From: Mikania micrantha
Taxonomy: Eukaryota > Streptophyta > Magnoliopsida > Asterales > Asteraceae
NCBI GenBank assembly: GCA_009363875.1
Contig: CM018682.1
Location: 57,124,031 to 57,188,030, forward strand
Direction: 5' to 3'
Length of the DNA stretch: 64,000 nucleotides
Below the pieces are notes generated by a model. The model made no database searches, was not told where the DNA came from, and saw only the letters and a program-made list of their open reading frames with translations. Positions 11,281 to 22,322 of the stretch are shown one piece after another. The translations under genes and the position numbers were made by a program. Position 1 is the first letter of the stretch, and each line of letters begins with the position of its first letter.

Positions 11281-12589
11281 CAGAATCGCAAAAATTTTAA
11301 AAGTTTCAACCAGAAGCTTGATGTAACCAGCCCACTCATTACTCTCGAAAATACAAGCTATTATACGGCTGAACACTCTTCCTGGACATAATTACAGCAC
11401 CATGAAGCCATTGTTGAGGATCTTGAAGCTCAAGAATGAAGGGGGGAAGCTAGGAACTCACAAGAGGCTTGAAGAAGAAGACTTGGAGAGCTTGAACACA
11501 CCATCCTCACCTTCTTATATCTGTAGAATCTTGTTGTCCAGAGGGTTTTTAGAGCTGCTACAACTATATCTAAATGTTACAAGAGCTTGAGAGGTAGTTC
11601 TAATGTTCATTATACACACGCAACACCTCTAAACACACATGCAAGCCAAGATGTTTGCATGCACCCACTCAAACTTTACATGCATCAATATTTGCAGACA
11701 AAAATATGTGATTTAATGATATGAGGATTGATTGATGGTTATTAGAACAATCTAATTCGATCTACAAGGATTTTGGTTAACATTCATGTTATTATGCTCA
11801 TATTTTTATGAAATAGTGACTTTAAGTCACATGCATGAACTATCTAAGGCATTTTGAATGATGTTGGTGATTGAGAAATCATTTTTGATGATATTTAAGT
11901 ATATTTGCAAGATTCATTTAGATGTTAATAATCAAAAACAACTTATTAGAGGTTCTTGCCAATTATAGTAACTTTTGTGTTACAATTTGTGTGATATTAT
12001 GATGGTATATGCATAAAAGAATGGATTAGGAATACTAGTTGGGTCATATGATGGACATTTTGGCATAGTTACTATTTTTAATAAATTTATTTTGTAAACA
12101 CTTGATAGATGACGATATTTGATGGAATAGGTAGTTAATAGGTGAAATATGATTAACTAATGATGTTCTTATCAAGTACTTTGCCTTGACTCAGTTAAAG
12201 TAGTGCTTTATATGAAAACTGCTAATTTTAGAAACTTTATTATATGAACTCATGAACTAGGGATGCAATACATGATTTGTACATGCTAAATGGCTTAACA
12301 TGATGTAATATGATTATTGTGTAGATAAGTTATGTGATTTTTGTTGATGCATATGTCAAAACTAGAAACATTCCATATTAGGAAACTTTAATGACTAAAA
12401 ACGAAATATGTGTTTATTTGATCGCATATGATAACATGTTATGTGTTAACATGATCACATAGGCCTAACGTTAAGTGTTGTGGACTTTCTAAAAATGGAA
12501 ACTTACTATAAATAGTAAGTTGTCCATAAACGCGATTTACGTGTTTTACACACAATGAGCACGATCACAAACGTTACACGAGTTATCAC

Positions 12590-12740
12590 CGGAACATGGT
12601 TCACCAACGGGTCATTGACTTGACACGGTCAAACACGGACAAACACGGTCAATGTGGACCAACATGGACAAACATAAAAACCGAGGGTTGATGAGCACAA
12701 ACACGAGCACGAACACGAGACACGGTCATATACACGAACT
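12590..12740 (+). repeat. ACACGGTC / CACGAGCA repeat cluster in LTR B
   Basis: Short repeats ACACGGTCAAACACGGAC and CACAAACACGAGCACGAAC recur over about 150 bp, at irregular spacing, shortly before the AAGGTGAGT string. Confidence 0.5.
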
Positions 12741-13024
12741 CAGGTAAGCTATATGATATAGGTAGCCGGTGACTGACTCGTCTACAAAGCAGGAGCTTAC
12801 GCATTACATGATTATCAATAAGGTGAGTTTATGGCCCCTCCTTAATTCTTTTACAAACTGTTATTGCACAGAAATGTCCCTAGTTCTATGTTTTGTATGA
12901 TCTTAATGTATAAAGTTATCTTATTAATGAAGATCAGTTAATCTATATTGTTCTTTATTGTTAATTCAAGTTTATATGTGTTTGACTATTGTTGACTTTG
13001 ATTATATATATCATATAGACCCAT

Positions 13025-13190
13025 TCGTGCGAATGACCCTAAGAATGAGGTCATTCGGGCGAATGAACGCCTAGCCAATGACTGGGGTGAACGAACGAGT
13101 CATCCGCATGACTCTTTCGGTTGATCAAGCTCATTCGGCTTACCCATTCTCCGAATGAGTGATTCGGCCACTCATTCGGTCGAATGAGTG
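13025..13190 (+). repeat. CATTCGGCCGAATGA word cluster in copia 5' LTR
   Basis: Variants such as GTCATTCGGGCGAATGA, CGAATGACTGG, TGATTCGGCCACTCATTCG and GTCGAATGAG recur every 10-30 bp. The word is palindromic (TCATTCGGCCGAATGA). The cluster is repeated in the 3' LTR (30012-30180). Confidence 0.8.
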
Positions 13191-13192
13191 CA

Positions 13193-13240
13193 GTCTATAT
13201 ATACTTCTGCAAACAGATTCAAACCTAACTTTTCTGAGCC
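13193..13240 (+). promoter_or_regulatory. Copia 5' LTR TATA box
   Basis: CAGTCTATATATACTTCTGC has a TATA box at about 13196-13203, directly after the word cluster. The same sequence lies at 30181-30200 in the 3' LTR. Confidence 0.65.
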
Positions 13241-13490
13241 TCCACTCTTCTCAAAGCACTCCAGAGTCATACCCTTAGGGTTTTGAGTGGTTCTTGCGTC
13301 TTCAACTTCGATTCTCACCGCGTGTTGTTCGATATTTATTCAAAAGTTCACTCCTCATTGTCGGATTGCCACGGGGCCTATGGATTTAGATTGGAAAACC
13401 CTGGAATAGGATTCCACACTATTCTAGTGGCTATAAAGCAGATTCCTTGGTGAACCGGATTGTTTTCGGCTCTAAATTGGTCCTACAAAG

Positions 13491-13508
13491 TGGTATCAGA
13501 GCCGTGGC
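13491..13508 (+). other. Primer binding site of copia C
   Basis: TGGTATCAGAGCCGTGG begins three bases after the LTR. It is complementary to the 3' end of plant initiator methionine tRNA (established primer for most plant LTR elements), which would prime minus-strand synthesis. Confidence 0.85.
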
Positions 13509-13764
13509 TCTTGATTCTTCTTGATTTTCAGTCCAAATCATCAAATCTCAGATTGCTTGTTCGAGATTTTTGAAAACCCTAACTTTCTTGCCCTTCAAGT
13601 TACTATTTCATTATAAATCCGTGGGTTTTTGTGGTTGTTTTGACAAATCGATCATTCCATTTTCTTGGTAATGATGTCTTAATGTTCTGTACCAATTTTG
13701 GTGGTTAGATTCACTATAAATCAAAAGTTATCACGATTTTTGTTGCTGAAAACCCCAGATTGTA

Positions 13765-13998
13765 CGAATGAGTCGCTCATCCGAATAAGTCGTTCGAATA
13801 GCCCTCTTTGGGCCGAATAGCTTCATTCGCCCTAATCGCTCTCTTTCGATATTTCATTCATTCGGCCAACTGATCTTTCGGTCTACTATCATTCGGTTGT
13901 CTATTCGTTCGGCTCTCAGCTCACTCTGTCCTCTACTCATTCGGTCTCCTCGGTCATTCGGTCCCTGACATTCGGTCAAATGAGAGACATTCGGCCTA
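13765..13998 (+). repeat. CATTCGG word cluster in the copia leader
   Basis: GAATGAGTCGCTCATCCG, TCATTCGGCC, CATTCGGTTG, CATTCGGTC and ACATTCGGCC recur between the primer site and gag. It ends about 65 bp before the gag start and is followed by an acceptor-like AG (GTAG at about 14053). Confidence 0.7.
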
Positions 13999-14065
13999 TC
14001 AGATTTTAAAATTTTTCTAAGTGTTGCATACATTTGTTCTTGACATAATGTAGGATCTAGCTTTG

Positions 14066-15237
14066 ATGGTTAACCAGAATCATCGGATTCAGACCTTGCT
14101 ACTCACAGAGACTGAGACAGGGAACTCTAATAAAGCTCCTAAGTTGCTTTCATTACATGATTACCCTCATTGGAAGTACAGATTCGAAATACACATCAAT
14201 GGAGTTGATCCAAAATTATGGATGATGATAGAGAGTGGTTACTTGAGACCTCTGAATGAAGATGGAACTCCCATGTTAGACAGTTTATTTCTTCTAAGTT
14301 ACATTGGGATGTGTTGCAACAGAGACATGAGGGAAATAATGCTTTGAAGAACATAAAGTCCAAAGCTTTGAGAAAAGAATTTAACAGTTTCATGTATGTG
14401 GGAAATGAGTCCCTAGATGATCTGATTGCAAGATTTTATCATCTTATGAGTGAGCTGTTCAACCATCAGGTTAAGACTACAACACAAGAGAAGATTCAGT
14501 GTTTGTCGGATGCTTTACCTCCCAAATGGGAGTCATTCCTTATGGTCTTGAAGCAGAATGAGATGATGGCTAGTTTGGACATCAATGAGTTTATCCAAAA
14601 GCTAAATAAACAAGAGATTGAGAACAAATGGAAGGCAAAGAGAGTTGATCAAGTTCATGATCCTTCATTGTATTACTCTACTCCAACTGTAGAGAGAGAG
14701 CTTCTTCTCATGCTCCACTGAAAATTGCTTTTGTCTCTCATACTAAAGAAGCCCGTGTTTCAAACCAGATATACTTTAGTCAATCATCCTCAACATCAAC
14801 CTCTCAGAAAGAAAATAGTCATACAGTCACCAATATGAAGACAGACCATTTTGATAAAGTGACTGTAGAGGTTGCAAAAGAGCATATGGGTCTTCTGTCT
14901 ACTCTTGTAAGCTCTTATGATGGACTACTAGCTGGGCAGATTGGTAATCCTCATCTGACAAATGATGATTATTCTCAAATAGACCCGGATGATATGGTGA
15001 GGATAGACATCATGTGGGCTCTTGCCAGTGTAGTAAGAAGAGCTAAGGATTTTGTGAGAAGAACTGGAAAAAGATATCAATCTGAATAAGGATTCAAAAT
15101 TTGGTTTTGATATGTCATCTGTCATATGCTATAACTGTGGAGAAAAGGGACACTTTGCAAGACAGTGCAACAAACCAATGAAGATGGGCAACAAGAATCC
15201 TTTTCAGAATCAGAGATCATCTGAAGCAAATCCAGAA
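14066..15237 (+). pseudogene. Copia C gag, N-terminal and zinc-knuckle part, broken
   Basis: The first ATG at 14066 opens a capsid-like protein (LLSLHDYPHWKYRFEIH; then RKEFNSFMYVGNESLDDLIARF and ALPPKWESFLMVLKQ), typical of plant copia Gag (UBN2-type). Gag forms the cytoplasmic particle that packages element RNA. The frame changes near 14310, near 14730 and again by 15110, and stops break it. A CCHC zinc knuckle (CYNCGEKGHFARQC, 15127-15168) that would bind RNA is intact. A TGA at 15238 follows the knuckle, but the same frame continues into the next segment. ATG choice is supported by an acceptor-like AG just upstream. Confidence 0.82.
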
Positions 15238-15240
15238 TGA

Positions 15241-16425
15241 AGACTTGTGCACATTGATATTCCAAATCATGCAAGTTCTTCAAATGCTAGCAAAGCCTTG
15301 ATGGTTCAAAATGATGAAGGCGAAAACTGGGATTTTAGATTCAATCCTGATCAGAGCGGAGAAGATAAAGCTTGTGTTGCAAAAATTCAGAAAGCTGATG
15401 AATCCAATGATGAAAGCACTTCAGAAGAAGCAAAGACCAGTATGGAGGAATCATCGGGATCAGAGTCAGAAAGCACTTTAGACTCAGACACTCAAGGAGA
15501 TTCTGATGCTGAGTTTGAAGAACCTGCTTCATAGTTTGCTATGATGGTTAACTCATCTTCTACCACTCAGTCACATCAGGTATTTGATGACTGTTCTTCA
15601 TCTCATTCCAGATGCTTTAATTGTATTGACCTTGATAGTAAGGTCCTTGCTTATCAGAAGCACAATTCTGACTTGATCAGCGATCTCAACCAAATGATTG
15701 AAGCAAATAGAATTTTAAAATCAAATGAAAAAGATTTTCAGGTTAAAATTGATTTGTTAAACAGGCAGTTACATGAGGCTGAGATTGCTGTGCTCAATAA
15801 GCAGGATGCAGTTACTTCTTATCTCAACACTATCAATGAGACTAAAAAGAAATTTGCCATAGTCGGGTGTGACTACGAGGCTTTAAGCCAGAAGCTCAAA
15901 AGCTATGAAAGCTCTTCATACATTATTGAGCACATGATCAAACTGGGAAGGGTAAAGAAACAAGATACAATCATTTTCCTCCACCAGTCTTGAACTGCTT
16001 TGTCAATTCTCAAAATGACAAAGAGGTTAAAGACTTTCAGGTGAAAACTCCATTAGTTTTTGATCCTATAGGGATTATTACTGATGAGGGTTCCTCAATG
16101 TCTGAGGAATCTTTTATGGAGGGCATAGTTGAAGATTGGGTCTTTGGTTCTGAGGATGAGTCTAATGTTTCACCTCAAGTGTCTTATGTCATGAATCAGA
16201 AAACTGTTGCCAAAAGGGCCGACCCAATCTTACCCAAGACAAACATGGCTTCAAAGTTATCCAAAGCCATATGTTTTGTGAAGTCTTCACAGGATTGTGA
16301 AGCAAGTGAGATCAAAGAGACTGATAAACATGTTTTTAATGGCACAAAAGGTTTGGGCTTTGTGCAAAACAAAACTAAGAAAAATGTTTTTCAAACCAAA
16401 AACTCTCAGTCTAAAGCAAAATAGT
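15241..16425 (+). pseudogene. Copia C gag C-terminal extension, acidic and coiled-coil-like, broken
   Basis: The frame of the zinc knuckle continues (SKALMVQNDEGENWDF, a string typical of SIRE-like Gag in my memory), with stops at 15238, 15532 and 15991. 15380-15530 is Ser/Glu/Asp-rich. 15640-15930 reads as a leucine/lysine-rich coiled-coil-like stretch (LNQMIEANRILKSNEKDFQV). A frame change near 15993 leads to a further segment ending at 16424. The extension is probably part of Gag or a Gag-Pol linker. No enzyme motif is present. Confidence 0.7.
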
Positions 16426-16439
16426 TTTATAACAAAGAC

Positions 16440-16500
16440 AAAGAGTTTTCTTTGAGTGTGGCGCACCTGGACATGCTGTTAGGTTTTGTCCTCATCTGAT
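16440..16500 (+). pseudogene. Second, damaged zinc knuckle of copia C
   Basis: The sequence reads FFECGAPGHAVRFCPH. This matches a CCHC knuckle except that the first cysteine is phenylalanine, so it is unlikely to bind zinc normally. It lies between the gag extension and the protease. 16501-16870 holds further frame-disrupted linker without a recognised domain. Confidence 0.6.
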
Positions 16501-16872
16501 CAGACCTAATGTTGCACCACTCAGAAAACAAAATCAGCATTTTATCAAACAAGTCAAATCTGATTGTAACTCATCTCAGTCAAAGCCCAAACAACCCAAT
16601 CTTGTCAAGCCTTTGGATAAGGGTAAGGGAAAGTTGTGAACTTGAATGTTCCCAAGGTTGTAAATGTCAATCAATCCAAACCATCATCCATCTGCTTGAA
16701 AAACTCTTTCAGTAAAAACACAGTCTGGAAAGTTAAGTCTTTTGAGCCTTCAGTTTCAAATACTCCAGACAAGGCAAACCCAGATGGAAAATGGATTGAT
16801 GTTTGGATCCGAGACTCATTGGGTCAACCCAAGACTGTAAAGGCTTAGGTTTCCAAATTGAACTAATAATTT

Positions 16873-18252
16873 GTGTTTGTGCAGGTTGCCCCAATTGCTG
16901 CTCTTAACAACACTTGGATCGTTGATAGTGGGGCTTCAAGGCAAATGACTGAAGATATTTCGCTGCTCACCAATGTCAATTCTATTCAAGGTGGATATGT
17001 AGCGTTTGCCGGTGACAAAGGTGGGTTCATTACTGGGGAGGGTATTCTTTCAAACGACCAAGTTTCATTTGGCAAAGTCAAATATGTGAAGCAGCTAGAG
17101 AACAATCTACTTTCAGTGTCACAGATTTGTGACAAGCAGTACAAAGTTCTTTTTGATGACTCCAGTTGCTTCATTCTCAAGCAAGGCATCACTATTCCTG
17201 AAGACTGGATTTTGATGTCTGCACCCCGTAAGCAGGATTTGTATGTACTCAACATGGCTACATCTTCAACAACATCCTCCTCAGCTTCATATTTTATGTC
17301 AAAAGCTACTGAGAAAGATTCTATTCTTTGGCATAAGAGGATGGGCCATCTGAGTCTACGTAAGATGAACCACTTGGTACACAACAATTTGGTTGAGGGT
17401 GTTACCTTAAATAATTTCAAGTTGTCTGATATATGTGTCTCATGCAAGAAAGGAAAGCAGACCAAGCAGTCTCACAAGCTGAAAAAGTATCATTCAATCA
17501 CTGTTCCTCTTGAGCTTCTACATATAGATTTATTTGGTCCAGTCAACCGCAAAAGTATAGCTGGAGATCAATACTGCTTAGTCATCACTGATGAGTATTC
17601 CAGATATTCTTGGGTTTTCTTTCTGAAGGAGAAATCAAAAATGTTCGAGTGTATTCAGGTTTTGGTAACTAAACTTGAATCACTTTATAAGCTCAAGATC
17701 CGTATGCTCTGAACAGATAACGTGACAGAGCTCAAGAATCACAATATGGAGAACTTCTGCAATGAACGTGGTATTGTCCAACAATTTAGTGCTCCATATG
17801 TCCCTCAAATGAATGGCGTTGCTGAGCGCAAGAACAGAACATTGATTGAGGCTTCTCGGACGATGCTAGCTGATCCATTCCTTCCAGTTCAATTATGGAA
17901 TGAAGCTGTTGCAAATGCTTGTTACACATTGAACCGGGTTTTGATAGTCAAGAGACATGGGAAGACTTGCTTTGAGTTGCTCCACAACAGAAAGCCTAAT
18001 CTTCAGTATCTTGAACCTTTTGGTGCTCCGTGCACGATGCTAAAGAAACACGAGCAAGGCAAGTTCAATGAGAAGGTGGAAGAAAGGTATTTTCTTGGGT
18101 ACAACAATCCTAATAAAAGCGTCTACAATAGATCAACTCAAAATGTGGAGTAGTGGTATCACGTGGACGTTCAAAGACATTCTATGCCCCTACCTGGGAA
18201 AGGTCCAGACTAGATGTTTGATTACTCAGACCTTTTCAACTCTTTCAATATG
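16873..18252 (+). pseudogene. Copia C pol part 1: protease and integrase
   Basis: The aspartic protease motif WIVDSGASRQM lies near 16920. The GAG-pre-integrase zinc region follows (LWHKRMGHLS near 17327, CVSCKKGKQ near 17440), then the integrase core: HIDLFGP near 17520, TDEYSRY near 17588, TDN near 17713, and PQMNGVAERKNRTL near 17803 with the catalytic glutamate. Protease cuts the polyprotein; integrase inserts the cDNA. A TGA at 17710 breaks the core just before its second acid, and a TAG lies at 18151. The gene is then split at 18252 by solo LTR E and resumes at 22323. Copia order (integrase before RT) is clear. Confidence 0.9.
18248..18252 (+). other. Target-site duplication of solo LTR E, left copy
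   Basis: ATATG directly precedes TGTCACACCC and is repeated at 22323-22327 directly after GTGTTACA. The duplication is a perfect 5-bp match, as gypsy integration leaves. Confidence 0.9.
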
Positions 18253-18735
18253 TGTCACACCCTGAGCCGGCGGGGTTGGATCGGATTCCTCGTCGAGCGG
18301 AAGGTTCCCGGGGCGCGATATCGTGAGTGATAATCGTGATGATCAGATTGTTTACATTGCACATGATATAATTAAAAATGCTAAATATAATAGAAATACA
18401 AAGTTAAATTACATCAGTATCGTTTATAATTTAACAATGTAAATCTACCATAAACATCATAAAGTTTCTATCTTGTATCTACACAAGATATACAAAATAT
18501 ATTGTATAATGATGTTCTCAAAAGTATTCAGGTCCAAAAATACTAAGTCTTCTATTTGAAGTCGTAGTCTAGAAGCAATAACTTCTTAGTTGACCTGTTC
18601 GTCACCTAAGAAGTCATGCAAAAAGATCAAGTCAACACATGGTTGGTGAGTTCATATACTTTAGTATTTGAAAATAACTTTTGTAACCCTTTTTCCAGTA
18701 AAAACCCTAACCTCATTAACTTCACCTGTAATATC

Positions 18736-18819
18736 CAGTTCGGTATGCTTATATATAGGGCATACCCCTGAGTCGAGCCTACAATCCGCCCAGACGCCAT
18801 CCCACCACATACAAAACCA
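18736..18819 (-). ncRNA. Candidate structured RNA module, copy E1 (84 nt)
   Basis: Read on the minus strand, the left arm TGGTTTTGTATG pairs with the right arm CATACCGAACTG. The triplet GTT is matched on both arms, whereas A1 has AAT on both. The core TATGCCCTATATATAAGC is unchanged. Confidence 0.5.
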
Positions 18820-18959
18820 CATATGACATTGTTGTTAATGATAATTAAGCATTTTTACCTACCATTCACTTCTATTCCACCATAGTTCTAACATACATAC
18901 TAACATTCGTTCAACCCCCGAGTAACAACCTTAATCTCGTTAACAGCACATGTATCATC

Positions 18960-19043
18960 CAGATCGGTATGCTTATATATAGGGCATACCCCTGAGTCGA
19001 GCCTACAACCAACCCAGACGCCGCCCCACCACATACTAATCCA
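18960..19043 (-). ncRNA. Candidate structured RNA module, copy E2 (84 nt)
   Basis: On the minus strand the left arm is TGGATTAGTATG and the right arm CATACCGATCTG. The triplet GAT is matched on both arms. It lies 224 bp from E1, like the doubled copies in A2 and F. Confidence 0.5.
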
Positions 19044-19429
19044 CATAGGACACTGCTGTTAATGATAATTAAGCATTTTACCCTTACCATTAACCCATTA
19101 GTTATTCAGTTCTTTGTTCCTGTAAATACACTTTGAAATCTCTATTGATTCCTTAAGTTCATCAAAAAACTATGATCAACCACAACATTTATAGAAACAG
19201 TTAAGCAAATGCTTAATTAAATAATAAATAAACATTTACTAAAATCTAAGACCTAATGATTGGGCCTTGGTCAAAGTCGAGTCGACTAGTATAGCAATCA
19301 GGGTTCTTAGTAGTAAAGGAGATCTGTAAACCTCATCAAACATGTGACCTATAATCAATCAGTCTAGCTAGGACATCTTTTGATATATAGGCTTTTATAG
19401 TCCTTTAGACCGTCCATAGTTCGTATAGT

Positions 19430-19800
19430 TCTTTGGCACATGTCATCTTTGAGCATTTCCCAGATGTTCCTCAAAACAGTTAGGGAATACTGTAAATATC
19501 ATCAAACATGTGTCTCATATTCGATCAGTCTAGCTAGGATATCTTCCAAACCTGAGAATGGCACATGCTATCTTTGATATTTCCCAGTTAGACCCCTGAA
19601 ATAGTTCTTTGTACTTAGTTCTTTGAAATAGTTCGTTAGTTCTTTGACAACACACCCTTGAAATAGTTCTTTGTACTTAGTTCTTTGAAATAGATCGTTA
19701 GTTCTTTGACAACACACCCTTGAAATAGTTCCTTGTAATAGATCGTTAGTTCTTTGAAATAGACCTTTGAAAATAGTTCTTTGATTTGAAACGGTTATCT
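19430..19800 (-). repeat. Variable tandem repeats in solo LTR E
   Basis: Diverged repeats containing TTGAAATAGTTC, GTTCTTTG and CTTAGTTCTTTGAAATAG, including a longer unit repeated at about 19590-19720. They occupy the hypervariable slot of the LTR and are unrelated to the repeats of A1 and A2. Confidence 0.65.
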
Positions 19801-20939
19801 ATTCATAATGAATAAACAACTTACTTTGAATTCCAGTATATTGTATACCTGAACATAATCTAGGATAACAATTATACATATAAACATATGTTAAGTAAAA
19901 GCATTTAAGTAAATATAATCTTACGAAAATAATTTACGCATGCTTCTCAGTCCCGCGTTTGAAAACAAAAATGTTTAGAAAAGGGGCAATGAACTAACCT
20001 ATGTTGCTGTGTAACTGAATCACAAAAGATAATGCGCGCTCTTTGACTGTTGCTTATGTATCTTTAGCACCTGAGTTGTTTTAAGAGGTTCTAATACGTT
20101 AAGTGTTTAGAATCGACGTTGGGTCTAGGATTTGGTCTCGGTGTGCAACTAAGTGTCCTAATTTTCTATTGTGTTTCTAGTATTTCATCTAACTCGTCTA
20201 ACTATTACCCATTAGTAACCCGTAACCCATAATTAAGTTATCCCATTTTAAATTAAAGGTTTAGAAAACATTCTTTATTGTAATTTAATAGAGTTTATAA
20301 ATCATTTCTTTTACTAAAGCATCGTTAATTAAAAGATGAGTATAAGTACCATGATGGACTTAAGTTAAGCCCATTGGGCCACCCTCGGACCCATTACTCG
20401 ACTTGGATCATTCAAACGATTTCTTGTTAGTTCATTGATTTACTAAGCCTTGATGGTTTAAATAAACCATCTAGGTTATTCACATGTCCTCATAGATTTT
20501 CCTAGGGTTTAGGTGTCAATAATCAAATCAACACTCGAAACCCTAAATTGTTGTTTGATCCTCATGATTTTATGTAAAGCCTTTATTATGGAAAACCCTT
20601 TATTAACTCAAATATACCCCATGACCACCTTAGATACATTTATCATTTGATGGGCCTTAGTATACTCCTCATGCACCCACCTAACTTATGATTTCATTAG
20701 TCATTTCGTATAACATAGACCCATTCCACTTGAAATGGTTTCCATATGGTCATATGAGATATCCATAGTTCTTAATTCCATAACGAATCTATAGAATTTT
20801 CCTTATTGATGACTCTAGATTGGATCCATAATTCGACTAAGGCCATTTGCATGGGAATAAATCCTAATCTAGTCCCATGCACACCCATACACCACGCACG
20901 TAAGTATGGCCAAAATCATGCATGCTGTCGACTGGGATT

Positions 20940-21245
20940 TGACCCGAAGGGGTTTGAGCCGAATGGTGGTGATGGCCGATTGAAAATGGTGGTCGAATGA
21001 GTCAAGAGTTGGGCCGAGCGAATGGCTGTTGGCGACAGAATGAAGGCTGACCGAAGGAGGCTGATTCAAGCTAGAGACATTCGACCTAGCGATGCCTCAT
21101 TCGGCGAATTACATGATACTTCGGCTGGGGCACATTCGGCGAATGATGGGCTGGGTCGGCTAAGGCCATTTGACGAATGGGTGGTGTTGCTTCGGCCGAG
21201 AGTCATTCGGCGAGCTGGCCGAGTAGCCATTCGGCCTGTCGAGCC
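20940..21245 (-). repeat. GCCGAATG word cluster in solo LTR E
   Basis: GAGCCGAATGG, CATTCGACC, CATTCGGCGAAT, ACATTCGGCGAATG, GTCATTCGGCGAG and GCCATTCGGCC recur. This is the word of the host copia element C, at the LTR position where A1, A2 and D carry GCCGAACC. Short ORFs here are by-products. Confidence 0.75.
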
Positions 21246-22322
21246 CAACAAAAGGCTGAAATGGTTTCTCACAAATCGACCAAATAGGATGAGAGCGTTT
21301 GTTCCTACTTCATTCTTGGTGTTGTGGGTAGTGTTTCCCTAAGGTTTTAGAACATATAACCGGGTTTGAGGGTGTGGTTCGAAATAGGGTTTTTAAAACC
21401 CTAAAATGCAACAAAACCATAATCTTTACCACGAATCAAGTGGATCTAAGCCACGATCTGTTATACTTCTACGATCTACAAGGTGTGGTGGTCATTTTGA
21501 CACCAAGAACACATGATTTCATGGAGTACTGAGTGAGAAATCTTAGAGAGATGGTGAGAGAGTAGAGAGAGAATAGGGTGAACGAATTTGGTGATGAAAT
21601 TTGATTGGTAGGGATGTTGATGGCAATTAAATGCCATTAAATGTTACCCCACAACCCGGGTATGTTCGGGTTCGTTCGGTTTCGTGTGGTTTGGCGTACA
21701 AACACCGGTTCTTCGCCTTTTTCGTAACGAAATTGTTCGGTTTTAAAATAAGATTTATAAAATCATTTTAAGTTGTGATTCCTAATAAATTAACTAAATA
21801 CCTTTTGCTTATTTTAAAGTTTCGAAAATATTAAATTAACGTTTAAATCGAATCACGCAGTCATCGCGCGTATTTGTTCGAATCGTCACTCGATCAAATA
21901 CGACAATGACTACACTTTTTAATATGGTTTTCTAATTATTGGACATCATTCGGAACGTTAAAATTTCAGATATATTCGTACAGATCGTCACCTATACGAA
22001 TAATCCGTCGGTTTAGCATTCACGTAACGACATCCGTGTTGTTGTGTTCTGTAAAGCCTCACATACATTTATACGTAATAAGAGCCTAACAAATAAACAC
22101 ATGATGGTTCTTTGTCGCCAGATTATTATCTGACTTACGAACCATTGTTCTGAACTTTGTTTTCAGAATTTATTTCTGAATTTGTTTGTTGATGACATGA
22201 AATTACAATGAAACATGATATGAATATTATAAGCAATGAGACACATATAGTTCGTACTTGATTACTATTCGTTTTACTGTAGAGATCACTGTTCCGGTGA
22301 CGTTTCCGGCACTGGTGTTACA

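Larger units (their letters stand above)
10789..12858 (+). repeat. Gypsy LTR B, left part (interrupted by copia C)
   Basis: It starts TGTGACACCCCGTAAATTCC after the polypurine tract. The LTR resumes after the copia insertion at 30479 and ends GGGGGTGTGACA at 31277, giving about 2.87 kb in all. It holds a GGCGATACGCC-type word cluster (11140-11280), an ACACGGTC-type cluster (12590-12740) and, at the break, the conserved string AAGGTGAGTTTATGGCCCC. No coding sequence is supported. Confidence 0.8.
12859..13487 (+). repeat. 5' LTR of Ty1-copia element C (629 bp)
   Basis: TGTTATTGCACAG...GGTCCTACA matches 29848-30478 in order and closely in sequence. A primer binding site follows after three bases. 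It holds a CATTCGGCCGAATGA word cluster (13025-13190) directly upstream of the TATA box. The flanks CAAAC (12854-12858) and TGAAC (30479-30483) agree at only three of five positions, so any target duplication has decayed. Confidence 0.9.
18253..22322 (-). repeat. Gypsy solo LTR E, reverse strand, 4.07 kb
   Basis: It begins TGTCACACCCTGAGCCGG (reverse complement of the LTR end) and ends CCGGCACTGGTGTTACA (reverse complement of TGTAACACC), with no internal region. It is therefore a solo LTR left by recombination between two LTRs. It is the same family as A1 by end sequences, segment order and structured modules. It differs in its word cluster (GCCGAATG rather than GCCGAACC) and tandem repeats. 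It splits copia pol between integrase and RT. Confidence 0.9.

Noticed and set aside
11041..11376. Overlapping short ORFs on both strands in LTR B
   Set aside because: They lie in LTR sequence across the GGCGATACGCC words, with no domain and no homologue in the other LTRs.
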